From Canna indica (Eukaryota > Streptophyta > Magnoliopsida > Zingiberales > Cannaceae), in contig CP136891.1 of the NCBI GenBank assembly GCA_034359265.1, positions 39,920,001 to 39,984,000 on the forward strand: a stretch of 64,000 bases of DNA, read 5' to 3'. The translations under genes were made by a program, and so were the position numbers. Positions 33,765-44,951 of this stretch are shown piece by piece. A model generated the notes under the pieces. It saw only the letters and a program-made list of their open reading frames with translations. It made no database searches and was not told the origin of the DNA. How positions within the stretch are numbered: the stretch's first letter is position 1; each line of letters starts with the position of its first letter.

Positions 33765-34912
33765 TGTAATATCCTAGATATTAATATTTATTTTTTATTT
33801 ATGTGATTGTTAGACTAGCGGACTAGTTCGAAATCGAGCCGAGTTGACTCATGATCCGGTGCGAGCTTGCGAGCTCGGGTAAGTAAGAATTTGAATTATG
33901 TAGTTTCTTTTCTTGGTTCGGTAAATTTATTTAATTGTTATGTTTCGTGTGCATGATTATTAAATTATGTCGCATATGAGTGTGTATGTGTTGTGTGCTT
34001 ATGTGGAGCTTGGGGTTAGAATGAGTTTAATTATGTTTAGTTGGGTTAGCGGGTTCGGATTTGGCTCGCGGCAGATGCGGGTTTGCTAATAGGGTTAGTG
34101 GAATTAGGTTTGAGGAGGGGAGTATAAAACCCCCTTAGCTTACGGCTCCCCATTGGAGCCGCACAAGTCTTGAGTGAGCAGAGGAGCCGCCGAGCAGTAG
34201 CGAAACCACCCCTCCGTATCTCTCTCCTTTGGAGCCGCCAAGCTGGAAGCTAGCCGCCGAGCCTCTGTCCCCCCCCCCCTCTTCATTTCTCTCTCTCTTT
34301 CCCCTCCCCTTGGAGCCAATCCGACGGCTTGGTTGAAGCCGGCACCCCCCTTGAGCCTTGGAGCCGCCACCCTTCTTGAAGAGGAGCCGCCGGCCCCCTT
34401 TCTTTCCTTGTTCTTGGAGCTGAGTGTTTGGGGCCGAATTCGGAGGCCGCCGATCGGAGGTTTCTCATCTAATCTTTCTTTCCAATCGGGTGAGTGGTTT
34501 TACCCCTCTTTTCTGGGGTTTCTCTAGTTTTCTTGAGCAATTCTTGGAGGTTGAGAGTTCTTGTTGAATCTTCTATTGTTTCTTGAATTTTCTCGTTGTT
34601 TTCACATGTTGTCTTGAAGGAGGAGGCACGAAAAACCCCACCTACGGGGCTTGACAGCCCTAGGATGACCGTAGAGGTGCTCGGCCAAGGTGGAGAAAAG
34701 GGTCCCTCCAAGTGTTTGACAAAATGCCTAAGAAAAATATTTGATATGTTCTTTAAATTTTAGGCTTGGATTAATCTTCTTTATTAAATTCATTTGAGAC
34801 CAATGCACGAGGTGTGTTTAAATATGGAATTTTCAGTTCATGAATCTATGTTTGCATGTGGAAAGGTTAGTCTTGATACCATGGATGGATTCTTGATTTA
34901 AAGAATGAGTCT
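33765..34912 (+). repeat. Unit C: LTR 5' part, same pol junction as unit A
   Basis: Starts TGTAATATCC and follows the LTR to ATGAGTCT at 34912, where it joins the protease end at exactly the base used in unit A. A sequence matching the uninterrupted LTR is found at 36295-36320 (ATGAGTCTTGTTCCAATCC). Confidence 0.85.
34123..34129 (+). promoter_or_regulatory. TATA box, LTR of unit C
   Basis: TATAAAA in the conserved context. Confidence 0.7.
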
Positions 34913-36168
34913 AGTTTGCGAGGTGGTCATTTGTGGGCACGTGTTGACAACCGAATTGACACTCTTGTCGATGCTGGAACTTGATGTGATTTTGGGCATA
35001 GACTGGTTGGCGGACCATTTAACGTCAGTGGATTGCAGGGCTAAGACTGTGACCTTCGATAAGCCTAGATTGCCCCAGTTTACCTTCCAGAGCGAGGGAA
35101 GGAGAGATTTGTTGGTGTCGATTTCAGCTCTCAAGGCTTGAAAGCTACTTTTAGGCGGTTGCCAATCCTTCTTGTCCATTGTATTTGTAGATGAGGGGAG
35201 CGGAGTCGTTGCTCGGAGTATAGTGGGAATGCCTGTGGTATGCGGGTTCTCTGATGTGTTTCCAGATGAGTTGCCAGGGTTGCCTCCAGAGAGGGAGATT
35301 GAGTTCTGTATTGATTTGTAGCCTGGGGTGAAGCTGATCTCCATTCCGTCGTATCGGATGGCACCAGCCGAGTTGAGGGAGTTGAAGTCCCAATTATAGG
35401 AGCTGCTAGAGTTGGGCTTCATTCGCTTGAGTGTTTCACCTTAGGGTGCTCCAGTGCTCTTTGTGATAAAGAAGGATGGATCCATGCAGATATGCATGGA
35501 TTACCGGTAGCTTAATAAGGTGACGGTGAAGAATCGGTACCCGCTGCCCAGGATCGATGATTTATTTGATCAGCTTCAGGGGCTCAGTGGTTTTTCAAGA
35601 TTGACCTGCGGTCAGGGTACCATCAGTTGAGAATCCGAGATAGTGACATCCCTAAGACGTCTTTCAGGTCGAGGTATGGTCTTTATGAGTTCCTTGTTAT
35701 GTCATTTGGGCTGACTAATGCACCTACAACATTTATGGACCTGATGTACTGAGTGTTCAGGGAATACTTGGATAAATTTGTGATAGTGTTTATTGATGAT
35801 ATCTTGATATATTCCAAGAGCAAGGAGGAGCATGCTGAGCATTTGAGGGTAGTTCTAGAGACTCTCTGGGAGCATAGGTTGTATGCCAAGTTGTCCAAGT
35901 GTGAGTTCTGGCTGGAGAGTGTAGGATTCCTTGGCCATGTGGTGTCTAGGGAAGGGGTGTAGGTGGACCCCGCGAAGATAGAATCAGTTTAGAATTGGAA
36001 GAGGTCGACTAATGTCACAGAGATTCGCAGCTTCTTGGGTTGACAGGTTACTACGGGAAATTTGTAGAGAATTTCTACAGGATTGCAGCGCCATTGACCC
36101 GACTGACTCAGAAGAAGGTCATGTTCGATTGGGATAGTAAGTGCGAGGAGAGCTTTGAGAAGCTTTCA
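34913..36168 (+). pseudogene. Unit C Tekay pol: protease end and reverse transcriptase
   Basis: Protease end at 34905-35141 (GHVLTTELTLLSMLELDVIL, then GIDWLAD). Reverse transcriptase from about 35330 to 36160, with [20 protein letters not shown] and the thumb region ending in [14 protein letters not shown]. It shares with unit A a stop in the sequence for SVSP*GAP and a one-base deletion just before the RT active-site region; it has private stops at 35322 and 35960. It is cut at about 36168, where RNase H should start, and joined to LTR sequence. RNase H, integrase and chromodomain are missing. Confidence 0.9.
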
Positions 36169-38106
36169 GAGCTTGGATTAATCTCTTAATTAAATTCCTT
36201 TGATACCAATGCATGAGGTATGTTTAGATATGGAATTTTCAGTTCATGAATCTATGTTTGCATGTGGAAAGGTTAGTCTTGATACCATGGATGGATTCTT
36301 TATTTAAAGCATGAGTCTTGTTCCAATCCTATGATGATGTGGATGCATGTTAGTTCTTGATTAGAAAATTATGAAACTTGTTTTGTCTGATGGATTTGAT
36401 GTTATTAATCTGTGGTGACAGTAATTAAGGATTTATATTCTATAAATTTCGGATTTATTTCCATGTCATGCTGAAAAATCAATCTTGCTGGAATTTCATG
36501 CTGAATTGTTGAATCTGGGCTGATTTTGAATTCTCCATTGAGATGAGAATAGTTCTCTGAACATAGTCATGTAACCTATTGTTTTTACCATAAAATATTG
36601 TTTGGAAACATTGGACACACTTTGGAGATCAGGTTCGGGTTAGATACATTAGTTTTGGGCACAACAATAAGCTTAAAACAAAACTATAAAACAAAACCCT
36701 AATCTTGGTGATTATAGTTTTAATTGCTTAATTAAAATCTAAAAGAGACAACATAATCTGTTATGAACAAGCAAATTAAGTTTATGCATGAAATAAAAGC
36801 GCACAGGTTTATGATATTATGGGTCTAGGGGTTGAGATCGGGTATTGAGTCTTGTAACGTTCCCAATTAGGGCATCCCTAAGACACTGTAGGAGAAAATT
36901 GGCTTAGGTCATGTTGCGTCATATCTTTATGAATATCGGAGAGGCTCGGTTAGGGGCCGAATTGCGGGCTTGGCCCGGAACATTGGATCATAAATTCCTA
37001 ACCTGTGGAACAAGTTCAGATGGGAAAATTCTGATTGTTCCTGCGTATCTTGTAGAACAAATTCGGACGGGCAAATCTCGATTCTTCCTAGGATTCTATA
37101 TTTAAAAGAATAAGTTCGGATGAGCGAATCTCGATTATTCATGCGTTATCATTTTGGAACAAGTTCGGATGGGAAAATCCCGATTGTTCCTGTGTTTTCT
37201 CGTGGAACAAGTTTGGACAGAAAAATCCCGATTGTTCTCGAGTTTCTTTTAAGGAATAAGTTCAGACAGACAAATCCTAATTATTCCCATGATATCTTAA
37301 AGGGACAAGTTCGGGCGGGCGAATCCCAATTGTTCCCTCGCGTCTCGTGGAGCAAGTTCGGACGGGCAAATCTCGATTACTCCTGAGTTTCTTTGATATA
37401 GGATAAGTTCGGATGGGCCAATCCCGATTATCCTAGTAACCATTGAGTATGATGTGTTGCCTTTGGGCATGGTGGGCTTCGGCTTGTTGTACTTCACTGA
37501 TGGGGTGTTGGATGCCTTCGGGCATGTGGTGGCCAGATGACCAATTAGCTAATCACTCCCATGTGACCTTTCCTGCTTGAGGCAGGTGTTTGCATTATGC
37601 TATATATATGTGTTTGGTTTCTCGTGGGGGTTGGTAGAATCGCTCACTGAGTTTTTTGAACTCACCCGTTGTCGTTTGTTTTTGTTTTGCATAGCCTGAC
37701 CGGTGAGGTGGGCTGGAGTACTTGGCACGGTTGGAGGGCAGAGGAGCTACATTTATCTCATAACAGTCCTAGTTGGGGGTCATAGTCGAGTCTGTAGTAG
37801 TTTTGTCATGCACTTGTGATTTGATATTTTGTAGTTGTAGTCCCGTGAGGACATTCATGTCTTTGATTCAAATTTTATTTGTTAAAAGAACTATTGCTCT
37901 TTGATTTATTTTTCTTTCCACACTTGAACTTTTGTTAAAAATCTTACTGCTTATATGAAATCTGATTTGGTTTTTCTTTTAAAATAAAACTCGTTACATT
38001 CTTTTCGCTATATTTATTTATTGAGTTGGCTTGTGCATGATTTAGGCTGCAGGGTATAGACACGTATACCCTGGCCGGTCACGTGACCCTGAGTTAGGGC
38101 GTGATA
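36169..38106 (+). repeat. Tekay LTR 3' part closing the composite
   Basis: Starts inside the LTR (GCTTGGATTAATCTC, matching 27200 and 34760) and runs to the LTR end GAGTTAGGGCGTGATA. It supplies the portion missing from the other pieces. Together they imply a complete LTR of about 2.9 kb. It contains the nine-unit hairpin array, and a possible splice acceptor at TTTTGTTTTGCATAG (37680-37694). The diverged copy at 55588-58099 covers the same region. Confidence 0.8.
37007..37435 (+). repeat. Array of nine covarying hairpins in the Tekay LTR
   Basis: Units start at 37007, 37055, 37108, 37156, 37204, 37253, 37302, 37349 and 37400 (47-53 bp apart). Each has the design GGAxxAA-GT-TCGG-loop-CCGA-TTxxTCC: an outer stem, a GT bulge, an inner TCGG/CCGA stem and a loop of about 8-10 bases. 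The outer arms change in step: GGAACAA with TTGTTCC (37156), GGAATAA with TTATTCC (37253), GGATAA with TTATCC (37400). The spacers between units vary. Function is unknown. Confidence 0.85.
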
Positions 38107-38540
38107 TTATTGATATTTATCATATAATATATATAATCATTATACATAATTTATAAATATATATACATGATAATATATTACACATTATATAAATTATAAA
38201 TTATATTTAACAGTATATAAATTCATATAATTTAGATATAAAATCATACAATTAACAGTTAATTAAAATCAATGAACCATTAATTGGGCGTTTTAATTAT
38301 TAACTGTTTAATCATAAAAAAGCTCCCTGGCCAATTAGATGGATTAGTATATTTTCTTTCAATTGATTAATTGGATTTGATAATTTTACAAGAAAAATGA
38401 TTCCATTTGACCAAATATGATTTGGTTTGGTTTTAGTCTAATGCTAGTGTACAATCCTAATTAACTTTGCACCAGTGTAGAATATCTTTTTGGTATCACT
38501 CTTACCAAATATACAAAATCCAAATTATATATTTGAATAA
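38107..38540. other. AT-rich flank, no feature seen
   Basis: Mostly A and T with short TA-rich runs; no coding or repeat structure that I can define. Confidence 0.5.
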
Positions 38541-38966
38541 GGGTAAATTACTGATCTCCCTTAAGGTTCGGTGAAATTATATTGACATCATCTCTATTTA
38601 TTCAGGTGACACTCACCTCCCTTATGCCCCTTGCTGAAAAATCATTAAAAGACATGCATAAAATAATTGAATAAATATTTTAAAAATAAAAATTTAAGAA
38701 ATTATTTTATTGTTTAATATTTTTCACGAAATTAATGCTAGATGAATGTAAAAATTAAATGTTAAGCACTCATGAGGTGAAAATATGAGAGAATGAGGGT
38801 TAAATGACATAAGGATATTTTTGTCAATAGTAAGCATGTGCATAGCATATGACATACACTCCACTAATAATTTTCGTTAGTAGGGAAGATTTGTGTAATC
38901 TTTTACAAAACTCAAGGAGTCACAAGATAAAATTATAAATAGAGGGGAGGTCAGTGTAATTTACCC
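38541..38966. mobile_element. Mutator-like MITE with 9-bp target duplication
   Basis: Ends read GGGTAAATTACTGATCTCCC on the left and GGGTAAATTACACTGACCTC on the right (complement). Flanks TTTGAATAA (38532-38540) and TATGAATAA (38967-38975) form a 9-bp duplication with one change, the length made by Mutator-like transposases. The 426-bp element has no coding capacity. Confidence 0.75.
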
Positions 38967-39037
38967 TATGAATAACTATTTCTTGCTTACTTGGTCAAGT
39001 AAAATTTGGCATTCTCCTTCAGCTAATTAATAAAGAA

Positions 39038-39951
39038 AAAAAATTAATGTATCTATCACAAACTTTGATCATTTTCACAAATCTTTTCCAAACTTTAATT
39101 TGTATCAATTATATTCCAAATAATCTGATCGATCATAATTCTATCCCGATGGCAAATGACTGTCAATGCGATGTTAGGTGCTGACATGACATTTGATTAT
39201 GCAAATTAAAAAATACAAAATCTGAAATAAAATTTATATATAACGACTATAAATTAATTTTGGTGAAACTAGACGTGAGATTATTCGAGGTGTTAAAAGA
39301 TTTTTCGTGTATTTTTTAAAGGAAAAATAATTTGGCGAAATCATATACGAAATTATCGAATAAATTGACAAAGTGAGGGTCTTGATGTATTTTTTTATTA
39401 AAAAATCATATGTCTTCAAGAATTATAATTATTGTCAATTCCAAAGTTTTGGATATATTAGGATGAAAAATTAATGGTTGTGATAGATTTGTTACAAGGA
39501 CCAAAGTTTAGGATATATATATATATCGAATAAATTGACAAAGTGAGGGTCTTGATGTATTTTTTTATTAAAAAATCATATGTCTTCAAGAATTATAATT
39601 ATTGTCAATCCCAAAGTTTTGGATATATTAGGGTGAAAAATTAATGGTTGTGATAGATTTGTTACAATGACCAAAGTTTAGGATATATATATATATATAT
39701 ATTAATTTTTCCCTATTTATATAATATTATAATATTTTTTGACATGCTGACGTTTCATAGGTGATAATAAAAAAATATTTTTTAATTTGCTGAATCAGAT
39801 GTCACGCCAGCACCTAACTGTCGCATTGACGATCATCTGACGTCGGGAAGAATTGTTATCAATCGAATTATTTGAGATATAATTGATACAAATTAAAATT
39901 GAGGATAGACGTGTGAAAAGGGTCAAAGTTTGGGATATATACATTAATTTT
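39038..39951. mobile_element. Long-terminal-inverted-repeat element (Mutator-like or foldback)
   Basis: About 180 bp at the left (39038-39220) is the inverted, diverged copy of the right end (39770-39951). Matching parts include AATTAATGTAT with CAAACTTTGA, and GTGCTGACATGACAT against the complement of ATGTCACGCCAGCAC. No transposase and no clear target duplication are seen. A 170-bp tandem duplication lies in the interior. Confidence 0.65.
39357..39696. repeat. Recent tandem duplication of 170 bp
   Basis: 39357-39526 and 39527-39696 are nearly identical (a few substitutions, for example in TGTTACAAGG against TGTTACAATG), each ending in a short TA run. Confidence 0.9.
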
Positions 39952-41130
39952 CCTATTAGTCAGTTATTTTATTATAATTTTAATCATATATAAATTATAT
40001 TATACTATGTTAATTATATATGATCTTTATTTTATTCTCCTAACTCATTAAAAAATCAACTAAAATGCATGAACAATATGAATATGTTGTAGAATGAGTG
40101 TGAAATTGCAAGTAATCATCTAAGAAAATTCAGGAAAATGGATGAAATAACATGAAGATGACATGTTTAGGTGGAATTTTGGGCTAATCTCGAAGGAATG
40201 CAAGGATCTCATGCACAATGACCTTAAATAGCTAGATGTGGATGAATCATGAACAAAATACTCAATCTAAGGCTCCTATATACAAGAAATACTAGTAAAA
40301 TTTACCTAGGAATGAAGATAGTGAGATCTAGATCAATATTTAGAAGGAACAAGGAATCTCCTCTCCATCGACAGAAGAAGAGACGAATCTTGGCTGAAAT
40401 GGGTTTTGAATAGCTAGGTTTCGAGTTTAAGAAGATAAATGAATGGCTAAAATTTATGGATCTAAACAAGAAAGACGGATAAGATTGATTTGCACCCGTC
40501 AATCAGTGTTCGGGCGCATGTCGAGCATTCAAGGTTAGGCCGAACTTTAGCTGAATATCAGTCGTAAGCTTTCTGTCCAAAATAGAAGCTTCAAGCCTGT
40601 GTTCAACTTTCAAAATTTAATACAAAATCACACATCCAAAGGAAATTTTTGAAAATTTAAGCAAAGAGACTATATTTAATAATGAATATGTAGATTCAAG
40701 AATCATTCAAAAGTGTTGTTTCTATATTTTTCTAAAAATATTCGAAGTAGTATTGACATTTTCATAATTTCAAAAATGCATTGAATGATCATCGGAATTC
40801 AATCGGACTTTTACACAAGTGGAATATATTCACAAGATTAACTTGCAAAACCACAACATGAGAATTTCTTATCGGAGAAGGGAGTTTGACTAAAAATTCT
40901 CGATGGGTCATTTCAATGAACTCGTTCCCTAATGAACACTCACATGCACGTACAAATGTCAAACATCTAATATTCATGAAATAAGACATCTAGGGTACAT
41001 GTGATGTGCTGGTTTTACTAATTTATTGGTATCCACTTTGAATAAGTGTACAACTAGGAACATTTTGGGCATCATTTACTATAGAGCAATTATTTTATGA
41101 TCGTCGTTCATTTGAAAGATCAAGCTCCAT
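39952..41130 (-). mobile_element. Copia-type LTR remnant
   Basis: Non-coding sequence with LTR-like vocabulary. The part near 40905-40940 (GAACTCGTTCCCTAATGAAC) resembles 9157-9175. No ends, primer site or coding part can be defined. The identity and strand are tentative. Confidence 0.3.
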
Positions 41131-42225
41131 TGAATAATAATAATGGACTGGACCTGGACTATTGGGTCCGGTCGGATTAGACCTACCAGCGCTCTACTAC
41201 TCGTCTCGGCTTGAACCAAGTGGCTCGATGGTCCGAGGTAGAGCACTCAATGGGCTAGGGCAGCCCCATTTCGCTTGGTTGCTATCTTTCCTTTCAGTTG
41301 CATGAAAGCAAACTCAGCGTCCAGTCGAAAAGGACTTCTTTCTTCTTAGCTTCGGATCAAAAGTCGCTTAGGCTCCGCCCACTATAGCATCACTATCTTG
41401 AAGAAGATCATAGCACTCTAAGGTTTCATTACTTGTTTTGTTACAGTAAGGGAGGTAAAGTTGCTGATTCGTAAGAGTCATTTCTTGCAAAATTTGGAGA
41501 GTCTTTAGGTTAGGGTGCTACAACTATATTTTGACTTTCTTACTTATTTCATAGAATAAGGAAAATGGAAGTATAGGATGTCCCCCAAAAATGGTTCCCA
41601 AGATGGAAGGGAGCCTCTGATTCAAGCAGGAAATTGCGAGTTTGACGGGCTAATGTTCGATCTTTCTTTTGTCATCGCGAAGTATTAGAGCCCCTGGACC
41701 AACCCCAAAGCATAGGACCAATGATCAGACGCCCTATGTGATTGAACTCCATCGCCCCGAATGAAAACCAACATAGAAACCTCTTCCGTCCTTCTTTCTC
41801 GAATGGTATTGGATAATCGATGCAAACTATTAAGAGTAGAACCAGGGGACTGATGGGAAGACCTGTGCCAGCACATGAAAGAGATTCAGATTTCATTCCA
41901 GAGATAGGCATAGAACAGCTACAAAGGCAGCTTTCGCTTCAGCATTTAGCTTGCTCCGGCCCCAAAAATAGGATTTCCCTATTAGCCATATTTGAATCGC
42001 ATTTCATTGAAATAGCTTTTTGTTTTCGGAAGAGGCAAAACTGGACTTTGACTTTGAGCCTTTGATACGAAAGAACCGCCCAACCATCGGATTACTTAGA
42101 GACGAAAGCACATTCCACGGACGTGATTAGTAACTAGTGAAAGACATCGAACGAAAAAACAAAAAGTCAACTATTGAACAGTGTGATTGATCAGACAAGT
42201 ACCAAGGGCTTTCGGCAGCCTTCTT

Positions 42226-42576
42226 TCATTTCCGAATTAGCTTGCGAAAAGTCCTTGCATTAGTATGAGTTCACTGACCGCGTAAGGGCGATCCATCTTG
42301 ATGACGAATTCCACGATAACAAGAAATAGAAATTAATCGTTCGATGTCTGCTCGTTCTCCCCTCTTCAATTCCCAATGAACATCATGATCTTGACTTAAT
42401 ATTTGTTCAATTTGGTCGATCTGATACTTAGTTAACTCATTCATCTTGATGTTCCCACTGATACCTAATCGATAACGAAACTTCATGGCTTTTTTAGGTC
42501 CAATTCCATCCATTTTAGTTGAGGCAATTCTTACTTGTTCATTGGGAACTGATCTAGCTCCTGAGATATATGACAT
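42226..42576 (-). pseudogene. rps13: Mitochondrial ribosomal protein S13, nonsense-mutated nuclear copy
   Basis: The minus strand from ATG at 42576 encodes 101 residues matching plant mitochondrial S13, a head protein of the small ribosomal subunit: MSYISGARSVPNEQVRIAS, MDGIGPKKAMKFRYRLGISG, QIDQIEQ, WELKRGERADIERLISIS and CYRGIRHQDGSPLRGQ. An in-frame TGA at 42271-42273 follows GQ where the family has arginine (CGA to TGA is the simplest change). The same frame then continues THTNARTFRKLIRK to a TGA at 42226-42228, giving the normal length of about 116 residues. The gene is therefore complete in length but broken by one stop. Confidence 0.9.
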
Positions 42577-44244
42577 TCTTAATCCTTCTCCTTTTCCTGG
42601 TCTTCTCAGTTGGAATCTACAATGGGTCTCTCCCTCTACTCCCTAACCAAAGACTATCTCACTCGAGCGCCAGCAATTTCTCTTGACTATCAAGATCATA
42701 GCATAGATCACCGCTACCCTAACAAACTATATGCTTCTAGTACTCTAACATGGAGAGAGCGATTTCTTTGATTCTTTCGTGGATCTTCGAAAATATTGGA
42801 AAGTGTCCCTCCCAACATTCCGTATAGGCAAGAAGGAGCCCGACTTTATCCGACTTTCTTTATCTATGATAAATGAAGCCTTTCTCTACGAGACCGCCAA
42901 ATGAAACTGACTTCTTAAGCCTTGCGCATGGGAGGGGGGGGTCTGATTAAGGCTAACGAAAGATTTCCAATCCCATTTGTTAAGCACTCAAACTTGATCT
43001 TTGCTCTTCCATGCGTAAAGTTACGGAGACACAAACCCTCTATGTTCCGAGGAGATCAGACAGCTCGCGTAGAAAGAGAACGTCACCACGATAGCCGTTA
43101 TCCTACTATGGCCGTGATCAATCAAATAGCGGTGCCTCTACTATTTCTATATGACAATAGGTAGTTGAGTTTGGCTCTCGAAGTTCTCAGCGCAACATCG
43201 ACGAGAATGGCCCATGTAGGCGGCAGTGAATGGAGCCCGGTTAAGCGAAACACCAACACGATCGCCGTCAATTAGTTATTGACCTGGGAGAAGGCGAGGT
43301 AGGTTGCCACGATATTAATAACATGTGAAGGGTGGACTAAAGGTGGGGAAGTCTAGAGCCAGACGACTTGTGAAGAGATAAACCATCTACCCCATCTATT
43401 GACTTAGATGAGGAGTCTCGTCTTGAGCACGAAACCTGCTATGAGTAGTCTTTGTGAGGCGTCCCTTTGAGCTTTCTCAAAGAGGTAGGTGTAATGTCTG
43501 GCTTTAATAGCGCCCGTGTTCAATACGTGTTAAAGGCTGCGTCAATGCCCTTATAGTATAGAATGAGATTTGAGCTTAGCAGTAGGAAATCGAAAACATG
43601 AGGTTCGACACCTTACCTAGTCCGAAGCAGCACCGTTGGCTCTATTCTATGGTCTAGGGGAAACCACTTTCGCAGCTTTCTAGGGCGAACTTGACTCCTT
43701 TCCTTGATGAAGGAACCAAAGTAAAGTGAGTGAGACCAACCTTTTGGGAACATCATATAGCAGTTACCTGTGTGCCCTTGTTGATAGAAAGCGCCGGAAA
43801 GCGTGTGTGCCCACCGAAGAGTCCTTTCTGCTTTTGGAAGTAGGGGTAGGGAGTTGGTTTCAGGTTGGATTTCTAGGAGGGCCTTGCTTACATCGGAAGA
43901 GAAGATACAACAAAGAAATTGGTCCATGGGATGCAGATGAAGAAATCACCAAAGAAAGATGAGGATGTGCTGATATCGAAGACGACGACGACATTGATGA
44001 GTCCAACAGAACAAAGATCAATAGTTTAAAAACACCAACAGATCATCTTTCTCCAGAACAAAGATCTTCCCTTTCTCACTACTTTTTTGGAGCAGGCCTA
44101 TAAGTGCTTTCTAGCAGCCGTGGGAAAATTCGGTAGTGAAGGAGATTGAGACTTCATCATACCGTGTGGTGGGCTTCTTTTTTTGGGCAGTTAGCTATGA
44201 AAAGCAACAAATGAGAGCTAGGAAACACAAAACTTTTCTTTGGA

Positions 44245-44631
44245 AATTGTCACAGGGTCAATTTTGTGCCCAAATTTTTGACTCCATGATGGTGCTGAAC
44301 AGTCCACTTCTCTACCAAGTCCTGTGCACCGACGCAGTCCCGAACGTTGCCACAACGTGGCAGCTCGCTTGGGGAGTAGACTCCCAAACTTTCAGCCAGT
44401 CGAGTGTCGTCCCAGCACTGTTCTGTGCACTACAACGCAGAACGTACACCATAGCGAAAAGAAGAGTTCAATGCCAAGTACCAATCCGAGGTTCACACAA
44501 GGTCACAGCGGGTTGCCACATTGTGGCAACGTTCGGGACTACGTCGGTGCACAGGACTTGGTAGAGAAGTGGACTGTTCAGCGCCATCACGGAGTCAAAA
44601 ATTTGGGCACAAAATTGACCCTGTGACAATT
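44245..44631. repeat. Foldback structure: 118-bp inverted repeats with 150-bp spacer
   Basis: The arms 44245-44362 and 44513-44631 are inverted copies with only a few differences; outer ends read AATTGTCACAGGGTCAATTT. The arms also contain the small palindrome GTTGCCACAAYGTGGCA at the inner side. No target duplication was found. It could be a MITE that landed in the mitochondrial insertion, or a structure of the mitochondrial DNA. The frames of 142, 100 and 62 codons reading through it are by-products. Confidence 0.85.
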
Positions 44632-44951
44632 GGTATCTGTCGTCGGCCCTTGTCATTAGACCACTATGCTATGCTTTTCTTTTCCGCCTTGACTCTTGAA
44701 TCTTTTGCTTCTTGGGTGATGGCGAACAATGCTGCTTGCGTAGCGGGGGATGCCCGCTCATAGGGCCCGGCCTGCTTCTCACCCGAAAGAACCACTCACT
44801 AGCTACCCGAACTAGTGGTAGGTGTCCCGACCGTGAAAAACCCTGCCTTTCGAACCCGCCCTTCTTCCAAATCAAGAAGAAATGAGTTAGGAAGAAAGAT
44901 TGAGTGCGGCCTGTAGAGAACATGTAACGCACAGTCGGGTTGCTCACGCAG

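Larger units (their letters stand above)
26255..38106 (+). mobile_element. Composite of three truncated Tekay (chromovirus) units in tandem
   Basis: The order is LTR-pol (26255-30610), LTR-pol (30611-33764), LTR-pol-LTR (33765-38106), all on the plus strand. Each LTR begins TGTAATAT and the second and third are directly preceded by the same purine tract. None of the three 5'-type LTR pieces is complete; only the last piece reaches the true LTR end (GGGCGTGATA at 38106). The flanks TTATA (26250-26254) and TTATT (38107-38111) look like a target duplication with one change, which suggests that the array descends from one insertion. Gag is missing in all units. Confidence 0.8.

Noticed and set aside
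42922..43927. Open frames in the mitochondrial-type DNA as possible further mitochondrial genes
   Set aside because: No similarity to known mitochondrial proteins that I can recognise; may be intron or intergenic sequence, so only the block is annotated.
44136..44656. Open frames of 142, 100 and 62 codons
   Set aside because: They read through the two arms of an inverted repeat and encode mirror-related text; by-products of the foldback structure.
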